A stretch of 64,000 nt of DNA from assembly GCF_023184515.1 (NCBI RefSeq), contig NZ_JAAHBP010000001.1:248001-312000 (forward strand). Direction: 5' to 3'. The notes beneath the pieces are model-generated. The model did no database searches. It worked only from the letters and a program-made list of their open reading frames with translations, and was not told the DNA's origin. The position numbers and the translations under genes are program-made. Below are positions 1-10,171 of the stretch, in pieces. The DNA is from Streptomyces sp. D2-8. Lineage in GTDB: Bacteria > Actinomycetota > Actinomycetes > Streptomycetales > Streptomycetaceae. Positions within the stretch are counted from its first letter, which is position 1; the number at the start of each line of letters is the position of its first letter.

Positions 1-957
<957 letters not shown>

Positions 958-971
958 GGGTTCGTACGGTC

Positions 972-1009
972 GTGCAGGCCCCGGTGCTGGTCAGCGCCGG
1001 GGCCTGCAC
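972..1009 (+). terminator. valS terminator hairpin
   Basis: A perfect 13-bp stem (972-984 with 997-1009) and 12-nt loop begin 14 bases after the valS stop. There is no T tract, which is common for Streptomyces terminators. Confidence 0.6.
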
Positions 1010-1017
1010 GCCGTTCA

Positions 1018-1070
1018 GGGGCGCGGGGAACTGCGCGAGCGACCCCCACGGACCCGCAGCCGCCACGGGC
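1018..1070. repeat. Dispersed Streptomyces intergenic repeat
   Basis: The stretch containing GCGCGGGGAACTGCGCGAGC followed by a C-rich CCCCCACGGACCCGCAGCC tail matches from memory a short sequence found in many copies between genes of Streptomyces genomes. Only one copy is visible here, so the repeat status rests on recall rather than on this window. Confidence 0.45.
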
Positions 1071-1104
1071 ACAAGCCACCGCAAGCAATGTCAGTCGGTC
1101 TCCG

Positions 1105-1110
1105 TAGACT
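1105..1110 (+). promoter_or_regulatory. Putative -10 element of a leaderless folC mRNA
   Basis: TAGACT ends 7 bases before the GTG at 1118. That spacing places transcription start at or next to the start codon, the usual layout of leaderless Streptomyces mRNAs. No good -35 is seen. Confidence 0.5.
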
Positions 1111-1117
1111 GGGCCCC

Positions 1118-2641
1118 GTGAGCGAGCTCCCTCCAGACCACAACGCCGACGACCTGCCCGACCCCCTCAACACCTTCGACGAGATCATCGCGGAGGAAAC
1201 CACCCGCGACCCCGACCTCGCCGTCATCGAAGCCGGCAGCCGGACCCTCCGTACCCAGGGCGGCCCCCCGGAGGCCGACATCCCCACGCGCCCCGCCGAC
1301 CCCGAGGTCGACAAGGCCCTGCGCGAGGTCGAGACGGAGCTGGCCACCCGCTGGGGTGAGACCAAGCTGGAGCCCTCCGTCAGCCGTATCGCCGCGCTGA
1401 TGGACGTGCTGGGGGAACCGCAGCGGTCGTACCCGTCGATCCACATCACGGGGACGAACGGCAAGACCTCCACGGCCCGCATGATCGAGGCCCTGCTCGG
1501 CGCCTTCGAGCTGCGCACCGGCCGCTACACCTCGCCGCACGTGCAGTCGGTCACCGAGCGCATCAGCCTCGACGGCGCCCCCATCTCGCCCGAGCGGTTC
1601 ATCGAGACGTACCAGGACATCAAGCCGTACGTGGAGATGGTCGACGCCGCGCAGGAGTACCGGCTGTCGTTCTTCGAGGTGCTCACCGGCATGGCGTACG
1701 CGGCGTTCGCCGACGCCCCCGCGGACGTGGCCGTCGTCGAGGTCGGCATGGGCGGCTCCTGGGACGCCACGAACGTGATCGACGGGGACGTCGCCGTCGT
1801 CACGCCCATAGACCTCGACCACACCGACCGGCTCGGCGAAACGCACGCCGAGATCGCCACGGAGAAGGCCGGCATCATCAAGCAGGGTGCGACGGTCATC
1901 ATGGCGCAGCAGCCGGTCGACGCGGCGCAGGTGCTGCTGAAGAAGGCCGTCGAGGTGGACGCGACCGTGGCCCGGGAGGGGCTGGAGTTCGGTGTCGTCG
2001 AGCGGCAGGTGGCCGTCGGCGGGCAGCTGGTGACGCTGCGCGGGCTGGGCGGCGAGTACCCCGAGGTGTACCTGCCGCTGCACGGCGCGCACCAGGCGCA
2101 CAACGCGGCCGTCGCGCTCGCCGCCGTCGAGGCGTTCTTCGGCGTCGGTGCGCAGCGGGCCGACGCGCTCGATCTGGACACGGTCCGCAAGGCCTTCGCC
2201 GCCGTGGCTTCGCCGGGCCGGCTGGAGGTCGTGCGCCGGTCGCCGACGGTCGTGCTGGACGCCGCCCACAACCCGGCGGGTGGCCGGGCGGCCGCCGAGG
2301 CGATCGGGGAGGCGTTCCAGTTCAGCCGTCTCATCGGCGTGGTCGGCGCGAGCGGCGACAAGAACGTCCGGGGGCTGCTGGAGGCTTTCGAGCCGGTGTT
2401 CGCCGAGGTCGTGGTCACGCAGAACTCCAGCCACCGTGCGATGGACGCCGACGAGCTCGCCGGTATCGCGGTGGAGGTCTTCGGCGAGGAGCGCGTCCAG
2501 GTCGAGCCGAGGCTGCCCGACGCGCTGGAGGCCGCCATCACCCTGGCCGAGGAGGAGGGCGAGTTCGCCGGCGGCGGTGTGCTCGTCACCGGTTCCGTCA
2601 TCACCGTCGGCGAGGCCCGACTGCTCCTGGGGAGAGGCTGA
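1118..2641 (+). CDS. folC: Bifunctional dihydrofolate synthase/folylpolyglutamate synthase
   Basis: This Mur-ligase family enzyme adds L-glutamate to dihydropteroate and folates using ATP. The 507-residue protein carries the ATP-binding GTNGKT loop at about residues 112-117, the TSPHV folate loop just after it, and the C-terminal VVLDAAHNPAG signature. The N-terminal acidic extension of about 60 residues is typical of Streptomyces FolC. I chose GTG 1118 because a -10-like TAGACT lies 7 bases upstream; an in-frame ATG at 1088 would add 10 residues but precedes that element. A DUF4233 gene follows after 5 bases, as in other actinomycetes, so the two are probably co-transcribed. Confidence 0.95.
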   Translation: MSELPPDHNADDLPDPLNTFDEIIAEETTRDPDLAVIEAGSRTLRTQGGPPEADIPTRPADPEVDKALREVETELATRWGETKLEPSVSRIAALMDVLGEPQRSYPSIHITGTNGKTSTARMIEALLGAFELRTGRYTSPHVQSVTERISLDGAPISPERFIETYQDIKPYVEMVDAAQEYRLSFFEVLTGMAYAAFADAPADVAVVEVGMGGSWDATNVIDGDVAVVTPIDLDHTDRLGETHAEIATEKAGIIKQGATVIMAQQPVDAAQVLLKKAVEVDATVAREGLEFGVVERQVAVGGQLVTLRGLGGEYPEVYLPLHGAHQAHNAAVALAAVEAFFGVGAQRADALDLDTVRKAFAAVASPGRLEVVRRSPTVVLDAAHNPAGGRAAAEAIGEAFQFSRLIGVVGASGDKNVRGLLEAFEPVFAEVVVTQNSSHRAMDADELAGIAVEVFGEERVQVEPRLPDALEAAITLAEEEGEFAGGGVLVTGSVITVGEARLLLGRG

Positions 2642-2646
2642 GTCCC

Positions 2647-3003
2647 GTGCGCGTGCTCTGTTCTTCGACGCTGATCGGCGAGTTCTTCGTCATCGGATTC
2701 GCCGCTCTGGTCGCCATGAAGGACCCCGACCTGTCCATGGCGACGGTGTGGACGGTCAGCGGCATCGCGATGTTCCTGTGCCTGGTGCTGTGCGGCCTGG
2801 TGACGCGCCCGGGCGGGGTGGCCCTCGGCTGGGCGCTGCAGATCGCGCTCATCGCGTCGGGGTTCATCGTGCCGATCATGTACTTCCTGGGCGCGATCTT
2901 CGCGGCCCTGTGGTGGGCGTCGGTGCACTACGGCAAGAAGGTGGACGAGGCGAAGGCGAGATTCGCGGCCCAGGCGAGCTCCTCCACACCTGACGCTGCG
3001 TAA
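2647..3003 (+). CDS. DUF4233 small membrane protein
   Basis: This 118-residue protein starts at GTG 2647, five bases after the folC stop. It has about three or four hydrophobic segments (near residues 5-22, 30-50, 55-75, 78-95) and a charged C-terminal tail (YGKKVDEAKARFAA). Actinobacteria very commonly encode a DUF4233 protein directly after folC, so family and context agree. The function is unknown; the tight spacing suggests translation from the folC mRNA. ndk follows 65 bases later with its own ribosome-binding site. Confidence 0.85.
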   Translation: MRVLCSSTLIGEFFVIGFAALVAMKDPDLSMATVWTVSGIAMFLCLVLCGLVTRPGGVALGWALQIALIASGFIVPIMYFLGAIFAALWWASVHYGKKVDEAKARFAAQASSSTPDAA

Positions 3004-3068
3004 CAGCCGCCCCGACACGCCGGGTAACCTCGTCCCACCGCTAAACCTTTACGTACAAGGAGCCCGTC

Positions 3069-3482
3069 GTGAGCCAGCGCACCCTCGTCCTCCTCAAGCC
3101 CGACGCCGTCCGTCGCGGCCTGACCGGCGAGATCATCAGCCGCATCGAGCGCAAGGCGGGCTGGACGATCACCGCGCTGGAGCTGCGCACCCTGGACCAG
3201 GACACGCTGGAGCAGCACTACGGCGAGCACAAGGGCAAGCCCTTTTACGAGCCGCTGGTGGAGTTCATGGCCTCCGGCCCGGTCGTGGCGCTGATCGTCG
3301 AGGGTGAGCGGGTCATCGAAGGGCTGCGCGCGCTCGCCGGCCCGACCGACCCGATCGCCGCGGCGCCCGGTTCCATCCGCGGCGACTTCGGTGTGATCGT
3401 CCGGGAGAACCTGATCCACGCCTCCGACTCCGAGGAGTCCGCCGAGCGCGAGGTGAAGATTTTCTTCCCCGGTCGGGCGTAG
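3069..3482 (+). CDS. ndk: Nucleoside diphosphate kinase
   Basis: This enzyme transfers the gamma phosphate between NTPs and NDPs through a phosphohistidine intermediate. The 137-residue length is normal for bacterial Ndk. The active-site histidine is His117 in NLIHASDS, and PGSIRGDFG (about residues 100-108) is the conserved loop before it. GTG 3069 is the start, with an AAGGAG site about 6 bases upstream. The gene sits alone between the folC pair and mreB, as usual in Streptomyces. Confidence 0.98.
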   Translation: MSQRTLVLLKPDAVRRGLTGEIISRIERKAGWTITALELRTLDQDTLEQHYGEHKGKPFYEPLVEFMASGPVVALIVEGERVIEGLRALAGPTDPIAAAPGSIRGDFGVIVRENLIHASDSEESAEREVKIFFPGRA

Positions 3483-3516
3483 CGTCCGCACCTCACCAGC
3501 ACACTCTGCGGGGTCT

Positions 3517-3532
3517 GGGGGCCGAGGCCCCC
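3517..3532 (+). terminator. ndk terminator hairpin
   Basis: GGGGGCC (3517-3523) pairs with GGCCCCC (3526-3532), followed by GGGCTTT. It lies 35 bases after the ndk stop. The remaining 3533-3746 upstream of mreB holds no convincing gene. TACGAT near 3660 could be a -10, but without a -35 I do not call it. Confidence 0.5.
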
Positions 3533-3746
3533 GGGCTTTGCGGCATATGCGTGGCGATCGAGGGAACGATGAGCCCCGAACGCCCGTCTCCAGAAGCGAA
3601 TGCAGGCGCCATCTGCTGACAATGGCGGAGACCCTCCCGCAGTGTTCGCGAAGGCGCGTCTACGATGGAAGCCTTCACGTCACAGCACCCACCTTTGCCT
3701 ACCTGAAAAGCCCTCAAAAGCCAGTGGGAAGGCCAGACGAATCCTG

Positions 3747-4778
3747 ATGGGGAACTCAATGTCGTTCATCGGCCGTGACATGGCTGTCGACCTCGGGACC
3801 GCCAACACGCTGGTGTACGTCAGGGGTCGCGGGATCGTACTCAACGAGCCGTCCGTCGTCGCGATCAACACCAACACCGGTGGCATCCTCGCGGTCGGTG
3901 CCGAAGCGAAGAAGATGATCGGGCGCACGCCCGGCAACATCGTTGCCGTTCGTCCGCTGAAGGACGGCGTGATCGCCGACTTCGAGATCACCGAGCGGAT
4001 GCTCCGCTACTTCATTCTGAAGATCCACAAGCGGCGGTATCTGGCTCGTCCGCGGGTCGTCGTGTGTGTGCCCTCGGGCATCACGGGCGTCGAGCGCCGC
4101 GCCGTCATCGAGGCGTCGTCCCAGGCCGGCGCTCGTCAGGTGCACATCATCGAGGAGCCCATGGCCGCGGCCATCGGCTCCGGCCTGCCGGTCCACGAGG
4201 CCACGGGCAACATGGTGGTCGACATCGGCGGCGGCACCACGGAGGTCGCGGTCATCTCCCTCGGCGGCATCGTCACCGCCCAGTCCATCCGTGTCGCGGG
4301 CGACGAACTGGACAACGCGATCATCCAGCACATCAAGAAGGAGTACTCCCTCCTGCTGGGTGAGCGCACGGCCGAGCAGATCAAGATCACGATCGGTTCG
4401 GCGTACGACCTCGACTCCGACGAGCACACCGAAATCCGCGGCCGGGACCTCGTCTCCGGGCTGCCGAAGACCGTGGTCATCTCCGCCGCCGAAGTCCGCA
4501 AGGCGATCGAGGAGCCGGTCAACGCGATCGTCGACGCCGTCAAGACGACCCTCGACAAGTGTCCGCCGGAGCTGTCCGGCGACATCATGGACCGAGGAAT
4601 CGTTCTGACCGGCGGCGGAGCGCTGCTGCGGGGTCTCGACGAGCGGCTGCGCCGGGAGACCGGTATGCCGATCCACATCGCCGAGGACCCGCTGGACAGC
4701 GTGGCGCTCGGATCCGGAAAGTGCGTCGAGGAGTTCGAGGCGCTCCAGCAGGTGCTGGACGCCCAGCCGCGCAGATGA
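3747..4778 (+). CDS. mreB: Rod-shape/spore-wall actin MreB
   Basis: MreB is a bacterial actin that polymerises on ATP and, in Streptomyces, organises spore-wall synthesis. The 343-residue protein shows the phosphate-1 loop [10 protein letters not shown] at the N-terminus, the phosphate-2 [11 protein letters not shown] near the middle, and the adenosine loop [11 protein letters not shown] near the C-terminus. I chose ATG 3747 ([11 protein letters not shown]); the frame is open back to 3600, but the upstream translation has no MreB similarity and the resulting length fits the family. It is the first gene of mreB-mreC-mreD-pbp2-rodA. A hairpin follows, so part of the transcription may stop before mreC. 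Confidence 0.97.
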   Translation: MGNSMSFIGRDMAVDLGTANTLVYVRGRGIVLNEPSVVAINTNTGGILAVGAEAKKMIGRTPGNIVAVRPLKDGVIADFEITERMLRYFILKIHKRRYLARPRVVVCVPSGITGVERRAVIEASSQAGARQVHIIEEPMAAAIGSGLPVHEATGNMVVDIGGGTTEVAVISLGGIVTAQSIRVAGDELDNAIIQHIKKEYSLLLGERTAEQIKITIGSAYDLDSDEHTEIRGRDLVSGLPKTVVISAAEVRKAIEEPVNAIVDAVKTTLDKCPPELSGDIMDRGIVLTGGGALLRGLDERLRRETGMPIHIAEDPLDSVALGSGKCVEEFEALQQVLDAQPRR

Positions 4779-4792
4779 CATAACTCTTCGAT

Positions 4793-4828
4793 TCCGCCGT
4801 ACGGGACGATCTCCTCTCGTACGGCGGA
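4793..4828 (+). terminator. Hairpin between mreB and mreC
   Basis: A perfect 11-bp stem (4793-4803 with 4818-4828) and 14-nt loop lie 14 bases after mreB. It could end or attenuate mreB transcription, allowing more MreB than MreC. Confidence 0.6.
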
Positions 4829-4922
4829 TCGTTGATATAGATGCATAAGCTCCCACAAAGCAGCCCCTCGGGTTTCCCTGGGGCTTCCCGAATTCCTATG
4901 AGGAAGGGCACGGCCGCCGCAC

Positions 4923-5870
4923 GTGAGGGACACACGAGAGAGCCGGCTGCTCCTGGTGCTGCTGATCGCCGTCGCGTTCGCGTTGATCACGGTGGACATC
5001 CGCGGCGGGGAGGACTCGCCCGTCGACGGTGCCCGGCAGGGCGCGGCGACGGTCTTCGGCCCGATCGAGAGCGGCGTCTCGGCCGCGGTCGACCCGGTCG
5101 GCAACGCGGTCTCCGCCATCCGCGACTCCGGGGAACGGCACGACCGGCTCGCCGCGCTGGAACAGGAGAACGCGGCCCTGAAGGCGCGCCTCGGCAGTGA
5201 CGACCGCAGCCGCAGCCGCCTCAAGCAGCTCGACAAGATGCTGAAGCTCGCCGGCCAGGGCCAGTACGGCATCAAGGGCGCCCAGGTCATCGCCATCGGA
5301 GCCGCGCAGGGCTTCTCCTGGACCATCACCGTCGACGTCGGCGCCAAGGACGGCATCAAGCGCGACATGACCGTCCTGAACGGGGAAGGGCTGGTCGGCC
5401 GGGTCACCACCGTCGGGCCCAACACCGCCACGGTGCTGCTGGCCAGCGACCCCGACTTCACGGTCGGCACCCGGATGGAGTCCGGCGACGAGCTCGGCTT
5501 CGCCTCCGGCCAGGGCGACCGCCCGCTGCGCGTCGAACTCCTCAACGGCAAGGCGGAGGTGAAGAAGGGCGACCGCCTGGTCACCTTCGGCTCGCAGGCC
5601 GACCGGCCGTTCGTGCCCGGCGTGCCCGTCGGCGTGGTCTCCCGCGTCGACCCCTCCGGCGGCGGCCTGACCCGCACGCTGTACGTCACGCCGTACGCCG
5701 GCTTCACCAAGCTCGACATCGTCGGTGTCGTCGTCACGGCCCCGAAGAAGGACCCGCGCGACACGGTGCTCCCGCCCAAGCCCAAGCCCACCCCGAGGCC
5801 GACGGTGACCGTGACCGTGACGCCGTCCGCCGAGGCCCCCGTGGACGGCCAGAACCAGCAAGAGCAGTAG
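4923..5870 (+). CDS. mreC: Rod-shape determining protein MreC
   Basis: MreC is a bitopic protein that links MreB to PBP2 and RodA on the outer face of the membrane. The 315 residues comprise a short basic N-terminus, one membrane helix (about 8-24), a coiled coil (about 70-105) and paired beta barrels (about 115-280). A proline- and threonine-rich tail (PKPKPTPRPTVTVTVT) follows. In S. coelicolor MreC has been reported as a phosphorylation target of a Ser/Thr kinase; whether this tail is the target I cannot tell. GTG 4923 is the only start that fits the helix. mreD begins 13 bases downstream. Confidence 0.93.
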   Translation: MRDTRESRLLLVLLIAVAFALITVDIRGGEDSPVDGARQGAATVFGPIESGVSAAVDPVGNAVSAIRDSGERHDRLAALEQENAALKARLGSDDRSRSRLKQLDKMLKLAGQGQYGIKGAQVIAIGAAQGFSWTITVDVGAKDGIKRDMTVLNGEGLVGRVTTVGPNTATVLLASDPDFTVGTRMESGDELGFASGQGDRPLRVELLNGKAEVKKGDRLVTFGSQADRPFVPGVPVGVVSRVDPSGGGLTRTLYVTPYAGFTKLDIVGVVVTAPKKDPRDTVLPPKPKPTPRPTVTVTVTPSAEAPVDGQNQQEQ

Positions 5871-5883
5871 GAGCTGTCACCCC

Positions 5884-6555
5884 ATGCGCGTCAACCGGAT
5901 CCTGCTCTCCTCCGCCCTGGTCGTCGTCGCCCTGGTGATCCAGGTGAGCGTCCTCGCCCGCCTCCATCTGCCGGGCGCCGTGCCCGACCTGCTGCTGCTT
6001 ACCGTGCTCGGCCTCGCGCTGGTGTACGGACATGTGGGCGGCGCCCTCGTCGGCTTCGGCGCGGGTCTGCTCGCCGACCTGGCCCCGCCCGCCGACCATG
6101 CCGCCGGGCGCTACGCCCTGGTGCTGTGCGTCATCGGCTACCTCGCGGGCCTGGTGAAACCCGAGACGGGCCAGCTGAAGTCCGCGACCGGCCCCATGGC
6201 CGTGGTGGTCGCCGCCGCGGTCGGCTCCACCCTGCTGTACGCCGGGGTCGGCGCCCTCGTCGGCGACACCGCCGCCCGCCATGTGGGCCTCGGCGGCCTG
6301 CTGTTCACGTCCGCCCTGTACGACCTGCTGCTCGCCCCCTTCGTCGTGCCGGGGATCATGGCCCTGGCCCGGCGCGCCGACAACGATCCGCTCGCCGAGA
6401 CCGGCTCCGCCACCAAGGCCACGGACATCTCCTCCGGCTGGCTCTCCGGCGGCACCGGGCTGAAGATCGGCAGCCAGCGCAACGGGCTGCGCGTGAAGGC
6501 GGCCCGCGCGCGCATGGCACGCGCCGGACGCATCAAGGGGGTCAAGCGGCTGTGA
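5884..6555 (+). CDS. mreD: Rod-shape determining protein MreD
   Basis: This polytopic membrane partner of MreC has 223 residues with about five hydrophobic helices in the first 165 residues, including ILLSSALVVVALVIQVSVLA near the N-terminus. A basic cytoplasmic tail follows, ending in RARMARAGRIKGVKRL. The tail is longer than in E. coli MreD. ATG 5884 follows a TAGGAGCTG site at normal distance. It lies between mreC and pbp2 in the conserved cluster. Confidence 0.92.
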   Translation: MRVNRILLSSALVVVALVIQVSVLARLHLPGAVPDLLLLTVLGLALVYGHVGGALVGFGAGLLADLAPPADHAAGRYALVLCVIGYLAGLVKPETGQLKSATGPMAVVVAAAVGSTLLYAGVGALVGDTAARHVGLGGLLFTSALYDLLLAPFVVPGIMALARRADNDPLAETGSATKATDISSGWLSGGTGLKIGSQRNGLRVKAARARMARAGRIKGVKRL

Positions 6556-6670
6556 ACGCGGCGAAGTTCACCCGAACGGGGCGATCCAGTAGGAACGCCG
6601 GTTCGTGGGCGGGCGTTCATCACTCGTACCCGCACATCCGTACGCACACCGAGAGGAGGAGGCAGCCGCA

Positions 6671-8917
6671 GTGACCAACATTCCCGAGACCGGCAGGAAC
6701 TCACGGGTCCAGATCCGGCTCGTCGTCATCCAGGTCCTCGTCCTCTCCCTCCTGCTCACCCTCGGCGGCCGCCTCTGGTACCTCCAGATCCGCGAGGGCG
6801 CCGCCTACGCCAAGGAGGCCTCGGGCAACCACGTCCAGCAGGTCGTCCAGCCGGCCGTCCGCGGCTCGATCCTGGACGCGCGCGGCGTGGCCCTCGCGGA
6901 CAACGAGACGCGACTGGTGGTCTCCGCGTCCCGCACCGACCTGCTGAAGATGAAGGACGACGGCAAGGAAGTCCTCACCAAACTCGCCGGGGTCCTGGGC
7001 ATGACGCCCAAGGAGGTCCAGGAGAAGGTCCGGCTGTGCGACGCCAAGACGCCGCAGCCCTGCTGGAACGGCTCGCCGTACCAGCCCATCCCGATCACCG
7101 ACGAGGCCACCGCCAAGCAGGCCCTGCAGATCCGCGAGCGCGCCGAGGACTTCCCCGGCATCACCGCCGAGCCGGAGGCCGTGCGCCGCTACCCGAGCCC
7201 GGGCAAGGCCAACTCCGCCCAGGTCCTCGGCTACCTCTCGCCGGTCACCGACGAGGAGATCAAGAAGGCGCAGAACACCAACTCGCCGTATCTGCGCTCC
7301 GACCAGGTCGGCCGCTCGGGCCTGGAGCGCCAGTACGACAAGGCACTGCGCGGCAAGGCCGGCGTCACCCGCTACGAGGTCGACAACCTCGGCCGGGTCA
7401 TCGGCCAGGCCGAGGCCGACCCGGCCCACCCCGGCGACAACCTCGTCACCAGCATCGACTCCCGGGTCCAGCGGGTCGCCGAGTACCAGCTGAACGAGGC
7501 CATGAAGGAAGCCCGCAAACAGCACGACCGGAACACCGGCACCAACTACAAGGCCGACTCCGGCGCCGTCGTGGTGATGGAGGCCAAGACCGGCCGCGTC
7601 GTCGCCATGGCCTCGAACCCCACCTACGACCCGAACGCCTGGGTGGGCGGCATCTCCGCCAAGGACTACGCGCGGCTCACCGGCAAGAGCTCCAACTACC
7701 CGCTGCTCAACCGCGCGATCCAGGGCCAGTCGGCACCCGGCTCGATCTTCAAGGTCATCCCGACGGCCGCCGCGGTCAACGCGGGCTACTCCTTCAACGG
7801 CCCGTACCAGTGCTCCAGCTCGTACTCCATCGGCGGCCAGGTCTTCAAGAACTTCGAGTCCAAGGGGTACGGCCCGATCAGCCTCGGCCGCGCCCTGGAG
7901 GTCTCCTGCGACACGGTCTTCTACCGCCTCTCCCACGAGGAGTGGAAGCGCGACGGCGGCACCAAGCCGAAGAAGAACGCAGGCGACTGGTTCTACAAGA
8001 CCGCCCACCAGTTCGGCCTCGGCAAGGAAACCGGCATCGACCTGCCCAACGAGGTCACCGGCCGCGTCCCCGACCGCCAGTGGAAGCTGAACTACTGGAA
8101 GGCCAACAAGGACGCCTGGTGCCGCACCGGCAAGCGCAACGGCAGCTACGCCGAGAAGATCGCCTACGAGAACTGCCTCGAAGGCAACCGCATGCGCGCC
8201 GGTGACTCCGTCAACTACTCCATCGGCCAGGGCGACACACTCGTCACGCCCATCCAGATGGCCACCATCTACTCGGCCATCTCCAACGGCGGCACCCTCT
8301 ACAACCCCTCCGTCGGCAAGGCCGTCATCAGCGCCGACGGCAGGACCGTCACGCCGATCAAGCCCGAGCCCCACGGCAAGCTGCCGATGACGCAGAAGAC
8401 GCGCGACGAGATACACGAAGCCCTCGCGGGAGTCGCCACCCGCGGTACGGCCGCCTGGAGGTTCGGCGGCTGGCCGCAGGACAAGATCCCGATGCACGCC
8501 AAGACGGGTACGGCGGAGGTCTACGGCAAGCAGACGACCTCCTGGTTCGCCACGTACACCAAGGACTACTCGATCGTCATGACGATCTCCCAGGGTGGTA
8601 CCGGCTCCGGCGCCTCGGGCCCCGCCGTCCGCAACATCTACAACGCGCTGTACGGCGTCTCCGAGGACGGCGCCATCGACCCGAAGAAGGCGCTGCTGCC
8701 GACCCCGCAGAAGACCCTGCCGAAGGTCAAGACGGACGGCACCATCACCTCCCCGAAGGTCCCCAAGGACCCGGCCAAGGACCAGCAGGCCGACAAGAAG
8801 GACCCGAACGCCCCGGCCGACCCGCTCCAGCCGGCGACGACGGCCCCGCCGACGCCGGAGAACCGTGACACCCGAAGGCGGCGCCGCCGCCGGGGAAGCC
8901 GGAGGTTGCCAGCATGA
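6671..8917 (+). CDS. mrdA: Penicillin-binding protein 2 (peptidoglycan transpeptidase)
   Basis: This class B PBP cross-links peptidoglycan together with RodA. The 748-residue protein has one N-terminal membrane anchor (about 15-35), a dimerisation domain (VRGSILDARGVAL) and the transpeptidase domain. Catalytic motifs are S358-I-F-K361, S412-C-D414 and K611-T-G613. A low-complexity K/P/A tail begins near residue 680. I chose GTG 6671 (frame open from 6605) because a strong GAGAGGAGGAGG site lies just upstream. The stop overlaps the rodA start by 4 bases (ATGA), so the two are translationally coupled. Confidence 0.96.
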   Translation: MTNIPETGRNSRVQIRLVVIQVLVLSLLLTLGGRLWYLQIREGAAYAKEASGNHVQQVVQPAVRGSILDARGVALADNETRLVVSASRTDLLKMKDDGKEVLTKLAGVLGMTPKEVQEKVRLCDAKTPQPCWNGSPYQPIPITDEATAKQALQIRERAEDFPGITAEPEAVRRYPSPGKANSAQVLGYLSPVTDEEIKKAQNTNSPYLRSDQVGRSGLERQYDKALRGKAGVTRYEVDNLGRVIGQAEADPAHPGDNLVTSIDSRVQRVAEYQLNEAMKEARKQHDRNTGTNYKADSGAVVVMEAKTGRVVAMASNPTYDPNAWVGGISAKDYARLTGKSSNYPLLNRAIQGQSAPGSIFKVIPTAAAVNAGYSFNGPYQCSSSYSIGGQVFKNFESKGYGPISLGRALEVSCDTVFYRLSHEEWKRDGGTKPKKNAGDWFYKTAHQFGLGKETGIDLPNEVTGRVPDRQWKLNYWKANKDAWCRTGKRNGSYAEKIAYENCLEGNRMRAGDSVNYSIGQGDTLVTPIQMATIYSAISNGGTLYNPSVGKAVISADGRTVTPIKPEPHGKLPMTQKTRDEIHEALAGVATRGTAAWRFGGWPQDKIPMHAKTGTAEVYGKQTTSWFATYTKDYSIVMTISQGGTGSGASGPAVRNIYNALYGVSEDGAIDPKKALLPTPQKTLPKVKTDGTITSPKVPKDPAKDQQADKKDPNAPADPLQPATTAPPTPENRDTRRRRRRRGSRRLPA

Positions 8918-10116
8918 CCGGCGGTGTGAACAGCTTCCAGGTCTCCGGCTACGGGCCCGAGCGCTCCGGCTGGACGCGGCTGCTGGCCCGTGACTCGATG
9001 GTGCGGCGGCTCGACTGGCCGATCCTGCTGTCGGCGGTGGCCCTGTCGCTGCTCGGCACGCTCCTCGTCTACTCGGCGACCCGCAACCGCACGGAACTCA
9101 ACCAGGGCGACCAGTACTACTTCCTCGTCCGGCACCTGCTGAACACCGGCATCGGCCTCGCCCTGATGGCCGGCACGATCTGGCTCGGCCACCGCGCCCT
9201 GCGCACGGCCGTGCCGGTCCTGTACGGCTTCTCGGTGCTGCTGATCCTTCTGGTGCTGACCCCGCTCGGCTCCACGATCAACGGCGCCCACTCCTGGATC
9301 AAGCTGCCCGGCGGCTTCTCGCTCCAGCCCTCGGAGTTCGTGAAGGTCACGATCATCCTGGGCATGGCGATGCTGCTGGCGGCCCGGGTCGACGCAGGCG
9401 ACAAGCAGTACCCCGACCACCGCACGGTCGTGCAGGCCCTCGGCCTGGCCACCGTGCCGATGCTGATCGTGATGCTGATGCCCGACCTCGGGTCGGTCAT
9501 GGTGATGGTCATCATCGTGCTCGGTGTGCTGCTGGCCTCCGGGGCGTCCAACCGGTGGGTGTTCGGCCTCCTCGGCGCCGGCACCCTCGGCGCGGTCACC
9601 GTCTGGCAGATCGGGGTGCTCGACGACTACCAGATCGCCCGCTTCGCCGCCTTCGCCAACCCCGAGCTCGACCCGGCCGGCGTCGGCTACAACACCAACC
9701 AGGCCCGCATCGCCATCGGTTCGGGCGGCCTGACCGGCTCCGGCCTCTTCCAAGGCTCGCAGACCACCGGCCAGTTCGTGCCCGAGCAGCAGACGGACTT
9801 CGTCTTCACCGTGGCGGGGGAGGAACTGGGCTTCCTCGGCGGCGGCCTGATCATCGTGCTCCTCGGCATCGTCCTGTGGCGGGCCTGCCGTATCGCCCGG
9901 GAGACCACGGACCTGTACGGCACGATCGTGGCCGCGGGCATCGTCGCCTGGTTCGCCTTCCAGACGTTCGAGAACGTCGGCATGACACTCGGCATCATGC
10001 CGGTCACCGGACTGCCGCTGCCCTTCGTGTCGTACGGCGGATCGTCGATGTTCGCCGTGTGGATAGCGGTGGGGTTGTTGCAGTCGATCCGGGTGCAACG
10101 GCCGATGTCGGCATGA
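8914..10116 (+). CDS. rodA: SEDS glycosyltransferase RodA (Sfr)
   Basis: RodA/FtsW/SpoVE family enzymes polymerise lipid II into glycan strands with a cognate class B PBP. The 400-residue protein has about ten membrane helices. Family signatures visible are GAHSWIKLPGGFSLQPSEFVK and, near the C-terminus, MPVTGLPLPFVSYGGSSM. The start overlaps the pbp2 stop. It closes the mre cluster (named sfr in S. coelicolor). Only 55 bases separate it from the next gene. Confidence 0.96.
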   Translation: MTGGVNSFQVSGYGPERSGWTRLLARDSMVRRLDWPILLSAVALSLLGTLLVYSATRNRTELNQGDQYYFLVRHLLNTGIGLALMAGTIWLGHRALRTAVPVLYGFSVLLILLVLTPLGSTINGAHSWIKLPGGFSLQPSEFVKVTIILGMAMLLAARVDAGDKQYPDHRTVVQALGLATVPMLIVMLMPDLGSVMVMVIIVLGVLLASGASNRWVFGLLGAGTLGAVTVWQIGVLDDYQIARFAAFANPELDPAGVGYNTNQARIAIGSGGLTGSGLFQGSQTTGQFVPEQQTDFVFTVAGEELGFLGGGLIIVLLGIVLWRACRIARETTDLYGTIVAAGIVAWFAFQTFENVGMTLGIMPVTGLPLPFVSYGGSSMFAVWIAVGLLQSIRVQRPMSA

Positions 10117-10159
10117 CACCGCGCGGGGTGGCCCTCTGCCGCCCCGCGCCCCGGCCGAC

Positions 10160-10165
10160 TAGATT
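10160..10165 (+). promoter_or_regulatory. Putative -10 of a leaderless CYTH-CHAD mRNA
   Basis: TAGATT is followed by exactly 6 bases and then ATG 10172, which has no ribosome-binding site. The gene probably has its own leaderless transcript. Confidence 0.55.
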
Positions 10166-10171
10166 CGGTTC